Of a DNA stretch of 64,000 nucleotides, positions 37,561-51,600 are shown piece by piece. The DNA is from Baylisascaris procyonis. Lineage: Eukaryota > Nematoda > Chromadorea > Rhabditida > Ascarididae. The notes beneath the pieces were generated by a model. It was not told the DNA's origin. It saw nothing but the letters and a program-made list of their open reading frames with translations, and searched no databases. The translations under genes were made by a program, and so were the position numbers. The stretch covers positions 930,001 through 994,000 of the forward strand of contig JAZARR010000193.1 in the NCBI GenBank assembly GCA_037389465.1, given 5' to 3'. Within the stretch, counting starts at the first letter, position 1, and each line of letters opens with the position of its first letter.

Positions 37561-39686
37561 AAGATTAGCCATTTGCATTTAGTATTCCTCAAACATTTCT
37601 GACTTGACTAATGCAAAAATTCATCAACATGTACTCGAAAATTACAGTAAAAAAAAATACATTTCAAAACTTACCATTAATAAATAATATTAGCAATAAC
37701 GATTTAAAATTCTCCTATTATAATAAATAAATAAATAAATAAATATTTTAATTATCAAGGAATTCAACATCGGATCGCTATTAAATTTCATTAAACTTCA
37801 TAGTTTATTTCAATTAAGTATAATAATAATTAACACAAACACACATACACGTGCAAAGGAAAAAACCATAAAGAAATCGAAGAAAAAAAAGGTAGATAAA
37901 AAATCATCAATTAACACTTTTTCATCAATGCATTTAAGAAATGGTGTGGGATAATAGTAGATAAATAATTTTAAAAAATAAATAAATAATTTTTCGTAAT
38001 TTATAACATTCTTAATACTTCCTAATATTCTTCCAAAGTAGAACCAATTTTTGTGAGGAATATGAGCGATATTAATCTAAAATATGCAAATTTCGAGATT
38101 ATTAAAAAATAAATAATAAACGTCTCCATAATATTCTAAAAAAAAAAGATAAAAATAATTCAATTATTCAAGCGGTTCAAATTGAACTAGATAAATACCT
38201 TTAAAGGTATGATCTATTAGAGATATTGATTGATCAAACTTTATACAACTTAGCCATATTCCCAAACCTTTATTATTACTAATAAGCGCTGAAATGATTT
38301 TACAATAAATAAGTGAGGTGAATAGAAAAAAAAAAAAAACGATTTCAGCGTGAGGTTTTTATGCAAATCAACAAACCATATTTATAAATAAGGAAAATTC
38401 GATCGTTGATCTTTTTTTTTTTAATAAAATTCAAATTTTTTTTTCCACATTTTTTCAATTTAAAAAAATTCCATAAAATAATTGAATAATCATCTCAAAG
38501 AAAATTTCAATTACTGAGGGAAAAAAAATGAAATTAGTAATTCGTATATGCAACGCGGCAATTCTATTTTTGAAATACCACACCAAAGAAATGGGCTTTT
38601 TTTCGGTTTAAACCAAATTTTACCACACAAATACCCCCCCCCCCCCATATCACCTAAAATTAATTTTGCTATATTTTAGAAAAAACAATTTATCTATGGT
38701 ACTTAACAAAAAATACAAAAAATTATGCTAGGTTAACCCACCATATGAAGTGTTTTATAATTAGCAAATCAGAATATTATTACAAAACGAGAGAGAAATG
38801 ATATGAGAGAGCAATACAACAAATCCAAAGAAATTAGTGATTCGTACAGTCGAACTACATAATAAATTTATAGTATATTACATAAAAAAGGAATTGTTCA
38901 ATTTTAAAATTGCGTCATGAAGAAATACTTCATCTGGCATAGTGCCAAACTTTGGCATAATGCCAATATTAGAGCTAAAACACTGATAACTCCCTAGATG
39001 ATTGAAACAGTACCATCTTCAAATAAAACTACTTTTTCGTATACTATTGAATTAGTATGACATAGTAAGTATATAAGGGATTTTTTTTTAATAATTCAGA
39101 ACTAATAAACTTTTTTTAATATGCAAATAAATCGATAAAATAATACCCAATCCATATAGAAGATTCGGGAATGTGGTATAGTTTACATCGTTATATATTT
39201 GTTTCTTTATTGCAAACAATACATAGCGAATAAAATTTTGTTAATTTGCCCACATTTTAGTAGTTACCCATAATGGTAAGAAAAATTTCCACCAATTTTC
39301 GTCTTTTCCCTGAGGGAATAAGATGATGAAAAAAAAATAAAAGATTTCATTGTATCATCTAACCAAAATAAAGCGGTATCTCTCGGATAATGTTACCCTC
39401 TCTCTCCCTCTTTCTCTTTTTCTCTCTCTCTCCATAGATATATTTGCACCTCAACTACTTGAAAAACCGTCAGAGTACCCTAGCAAGTATTTCTCTTTCC
39501 TCTCCTTTTCACTTGAAAAAAAAAAATCGACGATTCATTCGAATAATACCTGACATTTAAAATTTAAAAAAACAATTTATAAACTAGAATCTATCATCAC
39601 AAAGTGAACATTTCCTCACAGCATACAAAAAAAACATGACTATATACGAAATCATCAAAAATCCCACACAACTTCCAGCGCCGCAC
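37561..39686. other. intergenic AT-rich spacer
   Basis: No supported exon between the hairpin interval and the end of TPP2. It holds A/T microsatellites, a C-run near 38635-38646 and two GGCATARTGCC palindromes at about 38936-38966. The 3' UTR of TPP2 should lie at its right side; the nearest clear AATAAA on the minus strand is at about 39206-39211. Confidence 0.5.
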
Positions 39687-42600
39687 TTAAAATGGTCGAA
39701 ATTGTGATCGGTATTTGAGGATAAGTGCATTACGAAGGATCGCCGCCATATGTATCCAACCAAGCTGTTCAACAAGCTGCAATATTCATTCAGAATGTTG
39801 CAACCTTATTGCACTTCAAAAATAAGCCTGACGTAAATTCTAATAGCTGAGGACGATTTTTTAAAGTTAGATTTTTACACACGGAGAAGAGGATATATCC
39901 ACCAATAATGAACATGACTTCCAGATTAAAACTTTGGGAACACAAGCAAAAAAAAGGGAAAACAATGCCCAAAATATATCTGACTAACATTCTCAATAAA
40001 ACGGGAGGCACCCTTACTTTATGTTACTCTGAAAAGTAAGGGGTCTAAAAATGTACAACTAGGAGCCTCTAAGACCTGATCGCAGTCCTACTCGACAGGA
40101 TCATGGAATTTATGTTACCTGTCAGGTAACAAAACCTACAAGGGAATTTATCCTGTTACCTGCCAGTCAAAAAAAAACCTACAAGGGACTTTATCCCGTT
40201 GACCTACAGCATTCCCTAGCAAAATAATCTAATCTTACCTCGATAATAGCCATATCCATTGCCGAACAATTAACATATGGTTTTTCCTCAGCCGCTTTTC
40301 GTAGATATTTCAATGCACGTGCATAGTGTGCATGTGCCACTGCTTGTTTCGCACTCAGTATTAATGCCTAAATTAAACTACATTAACTATTAAAAAACAC
40401 CTTAAGCAATCACCTGCAATAAATAAGCGGAATTTAAGATGAACGAAGAAAATAATTCCGCCTCCCCCTCCCCTCAAAAAAAAAAAAAAAACAAACTTGC
40501 AACAATTTTTTCACCTTAAAAATTCTACCTAAAAATTAATAATTTTAAGTTTTATTGGTAAAATAAAAAACAAAAAATAAACCAGCTAGCTGTCTGTAAA
40601 TCATCGCACTAAGAAATCTATACTTCCAATATTCTCATTGAGTTGAAACGTTTGCAAAGAAACTCCACTATAATATCCTACGATATAAGAGGACCACATA
40701 TTCACCTTTCTAATCCCCTAACCCCACCCCCTTCCACCAGTCCTCCCATCCCCTCTCTTCTCTCCCTCTCCACCTTCCTGCATTCGTCTAATTATGCAGC
40801 AAAGGTACTAAACAATAAATATGCATTAATTTCTCATCGCGTTTTTTCTATCAATCTAACGTCCAATAATTTGATGCGAATATTCGGAATAATGCAATTC
40901 TAAATTCGTATCCGCCTTGAACGTTTTAACTATCACGGCAACGAAACTGCTTTTCAATCTTAAATAAAAAAGTTATCGTCCCCTTCATCTAGTTCTTTCT
41001 AATCTCAATGCTACACTCTAGATTTTATAAGTAAAACTTATAAAAACTTTTATTAACATAACAAATCAAATATAAATAATAAAGAACTTCTATTAATGCT
41101 AATAATAAACCCGTTGATCTCTCCTCAAAAAATATTACCTCAAAGAAAGATGTTGAAGCCATATTTTTATTTAATATACCGAAGAGTCAAATATATCGCT
41201 GATCTTGCTATATTCATCACCAAATTACTCGAAATCACTCGAACTACTTGATACTTAAAAAAGCTGTTACTTCATAAATAATTAAGCTTGCCAAAATATT
41301 GTATGGAAGTCGAACCTTTCCATCAGTCGGTTCCAACCACTTCATAACCTCATAATAAGCTGAATCCAAATCTTGTAGCGTTATTTTCGGCTGAAAAACA
41401 TAATCTTATATAATAAGATATGTAACAGAGCATGGGGGCTCTATGGTTAAGGCCGCAAATGAAGTACGCCCCTAGGGTCAACGCTGGAAGCAGAAAGCGC
41501 AGAATAAGAGAGAATGAAACTCGACAGATCCACGCCAACCCTTGGTGAATCGACGGATCGTCAGTTGAATAGAAGAACATAATGCAAAACAGCACTCCAC
41601 ATTTTCAACAAATAAAAAATTCTTTTAATAATTTATTAAACTTCTTATAAAATAATAAAAACTTATCTTTACCTCAAAGAATACCAAAAAATTGGATAAA
41701 ACAACCGAAAAAAACGAGAAGGAAAGGAAGGAAGTATTGTTTTGCTTACTGCATTCGATGTTGGTTGCTCCGAATCAGAGGTTTCAATCGCCGTCGTGGT
41801 TGAGGCAACCGAATTATCTGCTGGTTCACCATCCGCGAGACTCAAAAGTTCACCGGTGATCGGATCGTCCTTCTCTTTCGCTTTTACCTCGTCCACCACA
41901 TAAAATTCCAAATTAAAATGTTGGAAAATTCAACGTATCACATGATTACTTCAGAATCATCCCTCAGTCACTATCAGGAACAAGCCGGAATCTGAAAGCG
42001 ACGGGCCCAACAAAAACTATAGCATCCGCGACAATAAGAAATAAGTTTCGTTGGAACAATTTCGCATCTAAACACTATACAACTCGGAAAATCATGACTG
42101 ATGCACTGCCCTCAAAAAGTGACAAGGAAGGGGCACTCTCCCTCCCTCCGGTGACCCTCCTCTAATTAGCCTAAGAGTTTCTGCAATGAAATATTTCAGT
42201 CAAACAACTATTTAATTTCAAGTTCAGGTTCAAGCTCAAGTTCAAGTTCAGTTCAGTTCAACTTCTCCTTCATTTTGCAGAAACATTCCCAAAGAAGTGA
42301 AATATCAATATTCAATGAATATTTAAATCGACGGATATACTATGGACCTTCAATGCTCATTATCACCTGTTCGGCTAAATTAGGACCACGATTCAAAGAA
42401 GAGATCTTATGGGGCTTCTCTCCACTTGTAGATCAAAATCGGTTATCATATCTTCTAATGTGATCGAGATAAAGCCCTCATTATTGATTGATTGAAACTT
42501 GATCTTGTAAATTCAACTGCTATAATTTGATAAGGACTAATCATAAGATTTAAAAAAATAAAAATAAAAATAAAAAATGAAAATAAAAAAATAAAATAAA

Positions 42601-45600
42601 AAATCTGCAAATTAAAAAAAAAATCAAACCTGAAAATCACCAACGGACGGTTTCTTTGAAATTTCCTTTTGTGATTTATCTTCTTTAGTGGCTAAAACGA
42701 GTGATAATCCACAACGAAACGATTTTGGTATTTGTTGTGTACTGATCGCTAAATGAGCATCGGCGAGTACATTCGCTTTTGCTAATAAAGCGTCTATGAT
42801 TGCCGATCGTCGAGCATCCATATCCCTAAAAATTTTTCGTCATTAAATTTACAAAAAAAAAAATTGAATATTAATAAAAAATTTCGCATTTTCATATAGT
42901 AAATGTAGCCAATTATATACGATGCAAAGCATCTATGCAAGCGTGTTCATCTTCGAAATTACTCAACGATTTTCAAAGATCGTTGGAATTCAACAAATGA
43001 GTAAATTTGAAGGATTGGTTAATTGAAGATATCATTGACTTTAGTATCATTTATCCTAAAATAAACCTAAAAAACAATATTTTTAAACTTAAAACTTTAA
43101 AACTTAAAAAAAAATCAACTTTTTTATTTTAAAAAAATCAACATTTTAGTGAAAATTTCACATCACTAATGCGCTCTATATTCAAAAATATTCAAGAGCA
43201 AGAGTTTCATACAAGCTGATGATGGCTATTAAGAGAACAATTAGGCGAATTATGTTAACTAAATGTTTTTGCGTCTAAAAGTTGAGCAATTAGCCAATTT
43301 AGTTGCCTCTTATTTCTAGCTTCCCAATTACATTTGCATGTTTAATTAATTATATTATCAACTCAACAAAGATCGTTAAAATTCCCTTTTAATTACGAGC
43401 GCAAGCAAAGAATAGAAAACTATTTTTTGCAACTTCAATATCAGAGAGAGACAGAGTGAGAGAGAGGGAGAGAGAGATTTCAAGAAGTAGAGAGGGAGAG
43501 AGAGACGCAGGGAGAGAGAGATTTCAAGAAGTAATGTTATCATCGACGTCGACGATACCCACACGAATTGAGCAATGATTGATTTGAAGGATATCTACAA
43601 TGCATATTAGCAAACTACGCGAATATTAACAAAACTTCGATTTGCTAACCTATCCGGTATACAGCGCACCTATCCGGTATCCGTATCCGGTATATATCCG
43701 GTGATCCGGCAAAAGACGATCCGGAAAGAGAATTTTTTAATATTCCCGTATTGTTTCTCCATCTACAACTGCCAAATCTATGAGACCTTCATCCAGCTTA
43801 GCTCTGCTAATTAAAAAAGATGCCAGTACGTTTATCTCTGAGACATTCCTGATGGCTACACTTTATCACAAAACCCTACTTGAATATGTTCCTGTTCTTC
43901 CACTACTCCCTTAAAACACCATCATCATAACACAACATACAATACAAGTTGATAAACACTTGCCAAATCGAGCACTAACTATCAGATATTATAGCCAATT
44001 TATGTAAAATCAATAATAATTAAAAAATGACGTCATTGTGGATGAAATCTGATTGCTCGAAGGATAAAATTAGAACACGCATTGCCTAGATTATTGGACT
44101 ACTGCTTTACTAATTGAACTATTGAAAAAAGTAGGTGGAAAAAAAAGAGAAAATGAATGAATAGAAAAAACAAATTACTGAAAAAAGACTCAGCAACAAA
44201 CTAAAGTATAGTGGCATATGAAGGGATATCTTAAAATGAAGCATAAGCGATCTAAGCTAAAGCTAAAGCTAGGGAAACGATTACAACACAATCACAAATT
44301 CGAACCACCACAATTTGTCGTTATGCTTTCGTAGTATTTTCTTGGAAACATACACTTTCAATGAAATATCGTCCTCGTTGCTTTCTTGTTTTGTACCCAA
44401 ATATCGTAATACTTCATCGGGTTTCGTTATCGCAAGTACCCTCTCGACGAGACTCATCACCTGTTCGCGTACTCGTATCGAATTCTTAAAAACTTGCATA
44501 TTTCCATAATAAACATACTACAGTGTTTATCGAATACAGGTATTCACATATACGTATAAATGGTGTCGGTTCGATATGGTCTCAGTTATCTAATTTCATA
44601 GGTAAGAAAGCTGCACAGACATATTAGAAGAGGGAGAAACAGCCAACAAAAAAAAGCCCAACATAGGCAATTTTTTTCAACAAAAATAGCGTCATAAACA
44701 ATAACGGGACAGCGGCGCTCAAGTGTCGACCAGGTGAACAAACTGCTTCCATGAGACAAAATTCAGGCATACCTAAATACCTGCAAATGAGCGAAAAGAA
44801 TATTAGTAAACAATACATGTCATACCTCATATAATGCCATACCTTTGAGTCCCAAATTCTAACGCCTATAATCTACAAACATGCGCAATTTAAGCCAAAG
44901 GGGAGCCGATGCTCCTACTTGCAGTTTGAACCGCATGCCCAATATTCAGGCCTCGTAATATGAGATTATACGACATCCTAGTGCTACTTAGGCAATCTCC
45001 ATCATCATCGAGTTGTAAAAAAACCAGGAAATCGAAGAATCATAGATTCCGAGGTTTTTCGAAAGTAACAGCAAAGTATCGAAAAATAACCTTCGTATCA
45101 CAAAGTCGTTTCAGCTGTGCCTGGATCAGAGGAAGATGATTTGGATATTGCATGGACAATTTCTCGAAAAGTTCGTTCGCTTCGGAAGGATTCTTCAGTT
45201 TCGCCAACCACATGATCTGCGAATCCCTTAATGCCTCTGCAAATATCTTGGTATAACCCAAATATAACTTAATCCCCAATCCTCTGGCACTTATCCTGTG
45301 GTCCCTGCGACGTATTGCTGAAGCATGTCGAGGTCATTTTCAGCAGACAATGCCTTGTAACTGCCGAAAATGAGACCTCAGTTCAATTCTCCTCCAAATC
45401 AGAAACTCAGAAGAGATCTGTTGCTCTATAACATGAGTCAAATTCCTGTAAATCCCTCATCAGAAGGCAGCTGATGTACAAGCGGCGATGGCCTTCAAGG
45501 ATCTAAGACAATCATTAAAAATGCATCTGAACATACGTCCATGGCTGCCGATATTTGAAATATTCTGCAAAACTGAACAGCCCTCTTTCACCAACGCCCT

Positions 45601-48600
45601 ATGTAAAACCCACTTCCTGGGAAGTTTTTCCACCTTATATTACTAATGAATCTCGCCAGAGGTATGTATTCCCATCTTCCCTAATAAAGTATACTTCCAG
45701 TAAGAATGCGAAAAAAAACAATCATCGAAGTTTTTCTCAAAGAGTATTCAGTATTCATGTGACTGCTCAAAACAAGACCTTCACGGATTTACCACCAAGT
45801 TTAGAGCGCTCAATATTTAGGTAGCAACCCTGAAGAAAATAAACTTTGCACTCGCATCGCTAAGTGCTATCTACAATATGTAAAACAAAAACGCTTACCA
45901 TTCATAGCATGCAAGGTACTGGTCGAAGCCTCATCTCTCTTCTTAGCAAGCGTTACACAAGATAAACCCTTCGCTTGCCTTCTACCCCATTCGTTGAATG
46001 TATAAATGACTCGATATTGTACTACACTTCGTGCCATATCAATCTTTGGTACAGTTAACATACCTTGTAAATAGCAACCTGCCGTTACGTTCTTTGGCAC
46101 TCTGCAAATAAAATTTTTCTTAACATCAGAAAATTTTCATCAACGCAGAGATTTCATTAAAAAAAACCTCCCTCACCAAAACTTTTTCTCAGTTTTTGCT
46201 TTTATACTTCCCAAACTGAAACATATACGCGACGATATAAATACAAAGAAAGTTTCGGAATAAACATAAATAAATAATATCACCGATACTGTTTTCAATA
46301 ACAATCACCTAAGCATGAAAGATTATAACATATGAATTGCCACTATCTTCTGTAGTAAACTTAGGCCTATGGAATATAGTCGATTACTCTTTTGCAATAA
46401 ATTGGTAAACAACATCTAATTTAAACAACAGTTATTAGAAAATAATAAATTTTACAAAAAAAAAATTAAATTTTCAGTTAAAAAAACTTACTTATCTTCT
46501 GGGAGTTGACCTAAAAAGATAGTCAGAACTTCACCAGGTTTCATAACTCGGCCATTCAATTTCTTACCGTCACCTCTAATGGCACCTGAAAAGCAAAATT
46601 CTTTCTTAATTACGAGTGGAATCTGCCGAAATTATTGAAAAAAAAGGCAGTTGATACTATGCGCAGCACTACGTGCGGCGTTTCCATGCTCACATACTCA
46701 ATCTGCGTTGCACTGCACAATTATTTGCACCTTGTTCGTTCTATTATGCAAAGTCAATTATCCAAAGCCGTATCGAAAGTGGACCATTTAACCGAGATAT
46801 GACCCGAAAGATTGTATATGGCCACTGTGATTAAGCTCCCTTGACTCTCTGCTTTCATTTTGGTGCAGTTGTCGTTATAGAAGGAATTTGTTCTCCATTT
46901 CATCACATTTCATTCGTTTCACTATTACAGTGGTGTTCTCCATCTCTCTTGCCATTTCTTTCAACTACTTAGACTCTGAGCCCCGTCGAGCGTAATCGGC
47001 ACCAATGTAGCCCACTTTCTGATGCTAAAACCCTCGGGACTATACATAAATGGATCCGTGACCGGCACTGAACCACCGTTGCCAACCACCATAACCCACT
47101 TCGCTATCCGCTCGGCCATCTCGACGCTCCTAGCCCTGAGTGCGAGTGACATACTGAGGCGCGACCCAGCGTGTTTGTGTAGCTATGTCAAGCTCATTAA
47201 ATCACAGCAGTATTTTCTCACACGTCCACCAACTTTTACCAGCAAAGCTGTACACCATTCGAAAGAAAATTGAATACTGATTCGAACAAAAAAAAACTCA
47301 TCCCAAATTGTCCAGAATTCGCGGAATTATAAAAGCGCGTAATGTCATTTCTCTAACTCTCTCACTTTAGTGCACTCTCTCGCCGCCAGATGCGTTTTCC
47401 GACATTTCCAGCGGAGATAGCCTAAGCATGTTATAGATCATTGGAAAGCAAATGGCCCGGGGAGTCGAATGGCAGTACGTGCGCGTCTTTCCGGCAATCC
47501 GGAAAAAAGTTACGGCCAAAAATATAAAATTTCCGGAATGTACTGAAAATCCGGGATCGCAGCAAAACCACACAAAACCACACTTATTTGTAACAGGCAT
47601 GAAAAGATATGAAAACTTGTAGTTGATGAGAAAACTGTACGATGAAGAGGAAAAAGTTTAAAAATGAAGTTGGCAATTTGCCAACTTTTTTCCATTTCAT
47701 CCCATTTCTTCCCAGGAATATAGTGAACAATCCTAAACCACGGATAACAAAAAAAATTCCAGTCCAATTAACCCATCTGGAAGCGAGATATGGCCAAAAA
47801 TCGATTTCCCGTTTCCCGAACGGATATCTCAACCGGATCATCAAATTTTCGCCAAATTCCTTTACCTATGCCAACAGATCAAAATTTCCAACAGGTCCTG
47901 TAAGAACGTGGTGAAAAAGTCCAAAAATGAGAAAATAATAAACATTTCCGGATTGCTTTTCATACATTTTAAACAAATTCCGGAAAAATTTTCATATTCA
48001 GGAATTTTTTCACAAATCCTCACCCACCTCCCAAGATAGCCCACAGCCCAATCCATATAATGCAGAAAAAGCATCGAAAATTCAACAAACCTACAAAAAG
48101 ATATGACCAAAAATGCTTAAGTATGAAAAACGGATACCTAGGGGATAACTCCTCAACGAACCGGAGAATATCTACCAAAAAGTATACTTCCGGAAGGCAC
48201 CCCCAGATCATGAGATTCAGAAAAGATCAGACCCCCCCCCCCATCAAAGTGTTTATGAGATAACGTTGACGAAAGCCCAAAATTCCTTACGACCCTCTGT
48301 ATTGAAAAAAATTAAATTAAATTAAAATTTTAAAAAATTATATTAAAAAAGGAAAAAAATATAATCTAAAAAATAAAACTTATGTTGGAAACCTTTACAA
48401 GGATTTACCGCATTGCAAAGGCTAGGGTATTTTATGAATTTGTGAATATAATTCCAATCAAAGAACCTAAGACCAATTGAAGAGGGGGTCTTCAGGTATT
48501 TTAAGATTCTTAATACTGCTATTTATTACCAAGTGGCATTTATTTCTAAAATCCCTCTAAATGCATTCATTTGACATATATATGCAAATGAGTAGGAAAT

Positions 48601-51600
48601 TCCCTCAAGTCCTATCCCCTAAATAAGAATTTCGTGCTGATAAGATGTCACAAAATCGACTTCCATTCTTCATAAGTTACACACTGGCCAAAAGAAAGAA
48701 AAACACCACAGTTTTCCACTTTATCAGCACCTCAGATTCTGATCCTCCTTTATAGTCTTTATGAACTATTAACGTTTGTTTAGTAAATGCTGTACTACTC
48801 TTCGTTTCACTATTACAGCAATTATTAAAACAGTGGTGAGGAAAGCGAAAGTCGTTTTTGATCAAAGATCACGATCGATCGAAGGGGTTTATTGCAAGCA
48901 AGCTGCGGATAACTCCATAGAAACAGCTCCTTCCCCCCCCCTACGTTCAATCACATCTTCCCTATATAGATAAAAGTTTTTCTCGAAAAAAAAAACATGA
49001 ATATACATACTTTCAAGATTCGCAAAACATTCGAAATTGATTGGAGTGGGCAATTTCGTCCTTACAATGAGCGTCGTATCGCGGTACTTCTCCAATAACG
49101 ATTCATCCTCATGTCGGATTTGCACTCGCGCTCGATATTCGCCTTTTTCCAGTTTGAATGGATACTGAATTAATCTAATTTTAAAAAAAAGGGATAAATT
49201 AGTAATGAATGAAATCTGCTGTTTATATATAATATGATTTGATATTGTTAACAGATGGGCACCATCATATTCAGTTCGCCATTTCTATACAGAGAGAAGG
49301 CAAAAATAGGCATGAAAGATTTCAAAATCATCCAATATTCTTCCAAATAGTATGAACCACAAATAAAGTGGATCACACAAATATTTTAACAACTCTTTAA
49401 TATTGAAAAAAAAACTATGAATAAAATAAACCTGAACAAATCCCTACACTTGACATATTCTTAACGCCTATACCATCGACTAATCGATCATGCCGGATCA
49501 GGAAAAACAAAGGGGACTATTGCAAAGAACGATGGTACCCCGGTTGTGAACCGCGAATGGAGCTGAACTCGTGCTTCACGTTGCGTTCGCACCACTACCG
49601 TACTCTGCATTCTGCAAGCGAATACTAACGCCCACCACAGGAATTTGAAAACTTGAAATAGAAACTTGCGATTTTTTCAATCATTCAATTCAGAATGACC
49701 AATAATGTCCCTATGCAAGATTTCAGCTCAACTGATGCACAGGAAGTGCACTTGCTGGATGGGCATTAGTAGTCGCTTGTAGAGTGCAGAATACGGTAGT
49801 GGTGCGTACGCAACAAGGAGCATTAGCTCAACTCCGTTCGCGGTTCGCAACTGGGTACTGTCGTTCTCTGCAAATAATACCAAACAAAAGAAGGATTATG
49901 GTTGGAATTCTCGATTTTCAACTATCATTAATATCTCAAAAAATCTAATCTCTCATTATTTCTCCAACTCGATCTCACAAATTTATTAACAATCAATATG
50001 TATTTAAAAAAAAACAAACCCTCTTCGGGTAGGAGGAGCTGCTTCCAATAAATTGCTTCGTTGATGAAAATAGCATAACATGTACATCATCAAATGAATT
50101 CTCATAGAGGTAGTTCGTTATACCAGGCAACTCTATGAATGCCTCAGTCGCTTTTGGTACTGCAATCATATTCATTTAACTACTTTATTTGAAATATAAG
50201 AAGAATATGCAACGCAAATTTTTATTGTTATTTAAATAAAATAAAAAAAAAACTTTCAGTGTGCAATTAATAAAGAATAATGCCGAATTGTGAAAAAAAA
50301 GTGACTCCGACTAGAAGTGGATAAACCCCGAAAGCAACTCAATAAAACACCACCCTCAATACCTATAAGAGCATTCATATTGTACTGTTAATATATTCGA
50401 TAGAATTAATAAGCATCTATAAGATGCATATTATTAAATTGTTTATTTAAATTCCATAAGAATATCAAGTCAAATGAAAATAAAAATGACCAACTTGAGA
50501 AAGGATAAGTGAGCAAAAGCCTGAACGTTTGCGATCCATTATCGAATAGATCACGTGGTCCCATTGGTTGTACTTTAGTCTCCGATGGTCGAATAGGTTG
50601 ACATAAATGCCGAAATGTTATACCTGGCAGAATTTCTTCATGACGAATACGACTATTACGTACCTCGAAACGATACGATGATTCCGATGACATCTAGAAA
50701 TACAACATTAAATATATAAAAATTTCAAATAAAACCATAAGAATGGGAAAAAAGGGGAAGAGGGGGGGGGGGAAGGGTGGCATCTATCATTTCATCGAGT
50801 AGCAAACCCCTTACTTCTATTCTCTATCAGTTCTTTGCCTTTTCTATTCCTCCAATTACCAATTCATCCCAACCTTTCCGACCAGCATAAGTTTCTACAG
50901 ACAAGCGGAAATGAATAATAGGCAAAGCAACTGCTTGTCTCTGGTTAAGTTTTTTGACTCAGGAGAACATAATCAACCTAGGCTCAAACTTGATTTATTT
51001 CTAAAGAACAAGCAACTTGATTTAATTCTAAAAAACAAAACAATTTGATGAAGTAGTAGAGAAACTCCCTCACCAAAAATAAAACTGCTGCCCCAAGCAT
51101 TCAATTTCACTAATACAAGTCATTCAAAAATAAGGCAATCAACATGCCTTAGAAATCTTTGGCCTCATATAGTCTTATATAAACCGAAACATAGAACAAT
51201 TATGTGACTAAAACTATACTACATTATTGTGCAAAAAAGTACCTAGAAAGCTTACAAAAAGGAAAACTGAGCAATGATCGAGTTGAATTAAAAGTGGAAA
51301 AACCTTAATAAATCATCTTTTTTGCAGTTAAAAATAAAAGAAACTAATAAAATGAAAAACAGTTTAATTAACAAACAGCATCTTTAAAAAATTGATTAAA
51401 AACCTATCACATCGTTCCCCTCCCCTTCCTCCACCCTCACCCGTCCCCTCCCCCAAACATTGCCATCAGTGATAATATCATTCACAGACTCACGAAAAGA
51501 ATGTAGCCGAATAAAAGCACTTTATAAAGGACAAAAAGGTCAACAAGCATAGAGAATGGCATGGAAGACAACGATATATCTATATCAAAAACAGTGCAAG

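Noticed and set aside
45555..45824. 89-codon plus-strand frame inside a TPP2 intron
   Set aside because: It has an ATG but no promoter, splice or homology support, and open frames of this size also arise in other less AT-rich intron stretches here.
47367..48263. Many overlapping frames on both strands
   Set aside because: They coincide with a diverged TCCGG-bearing repeat and change frame constantly, as repeat sequence does.
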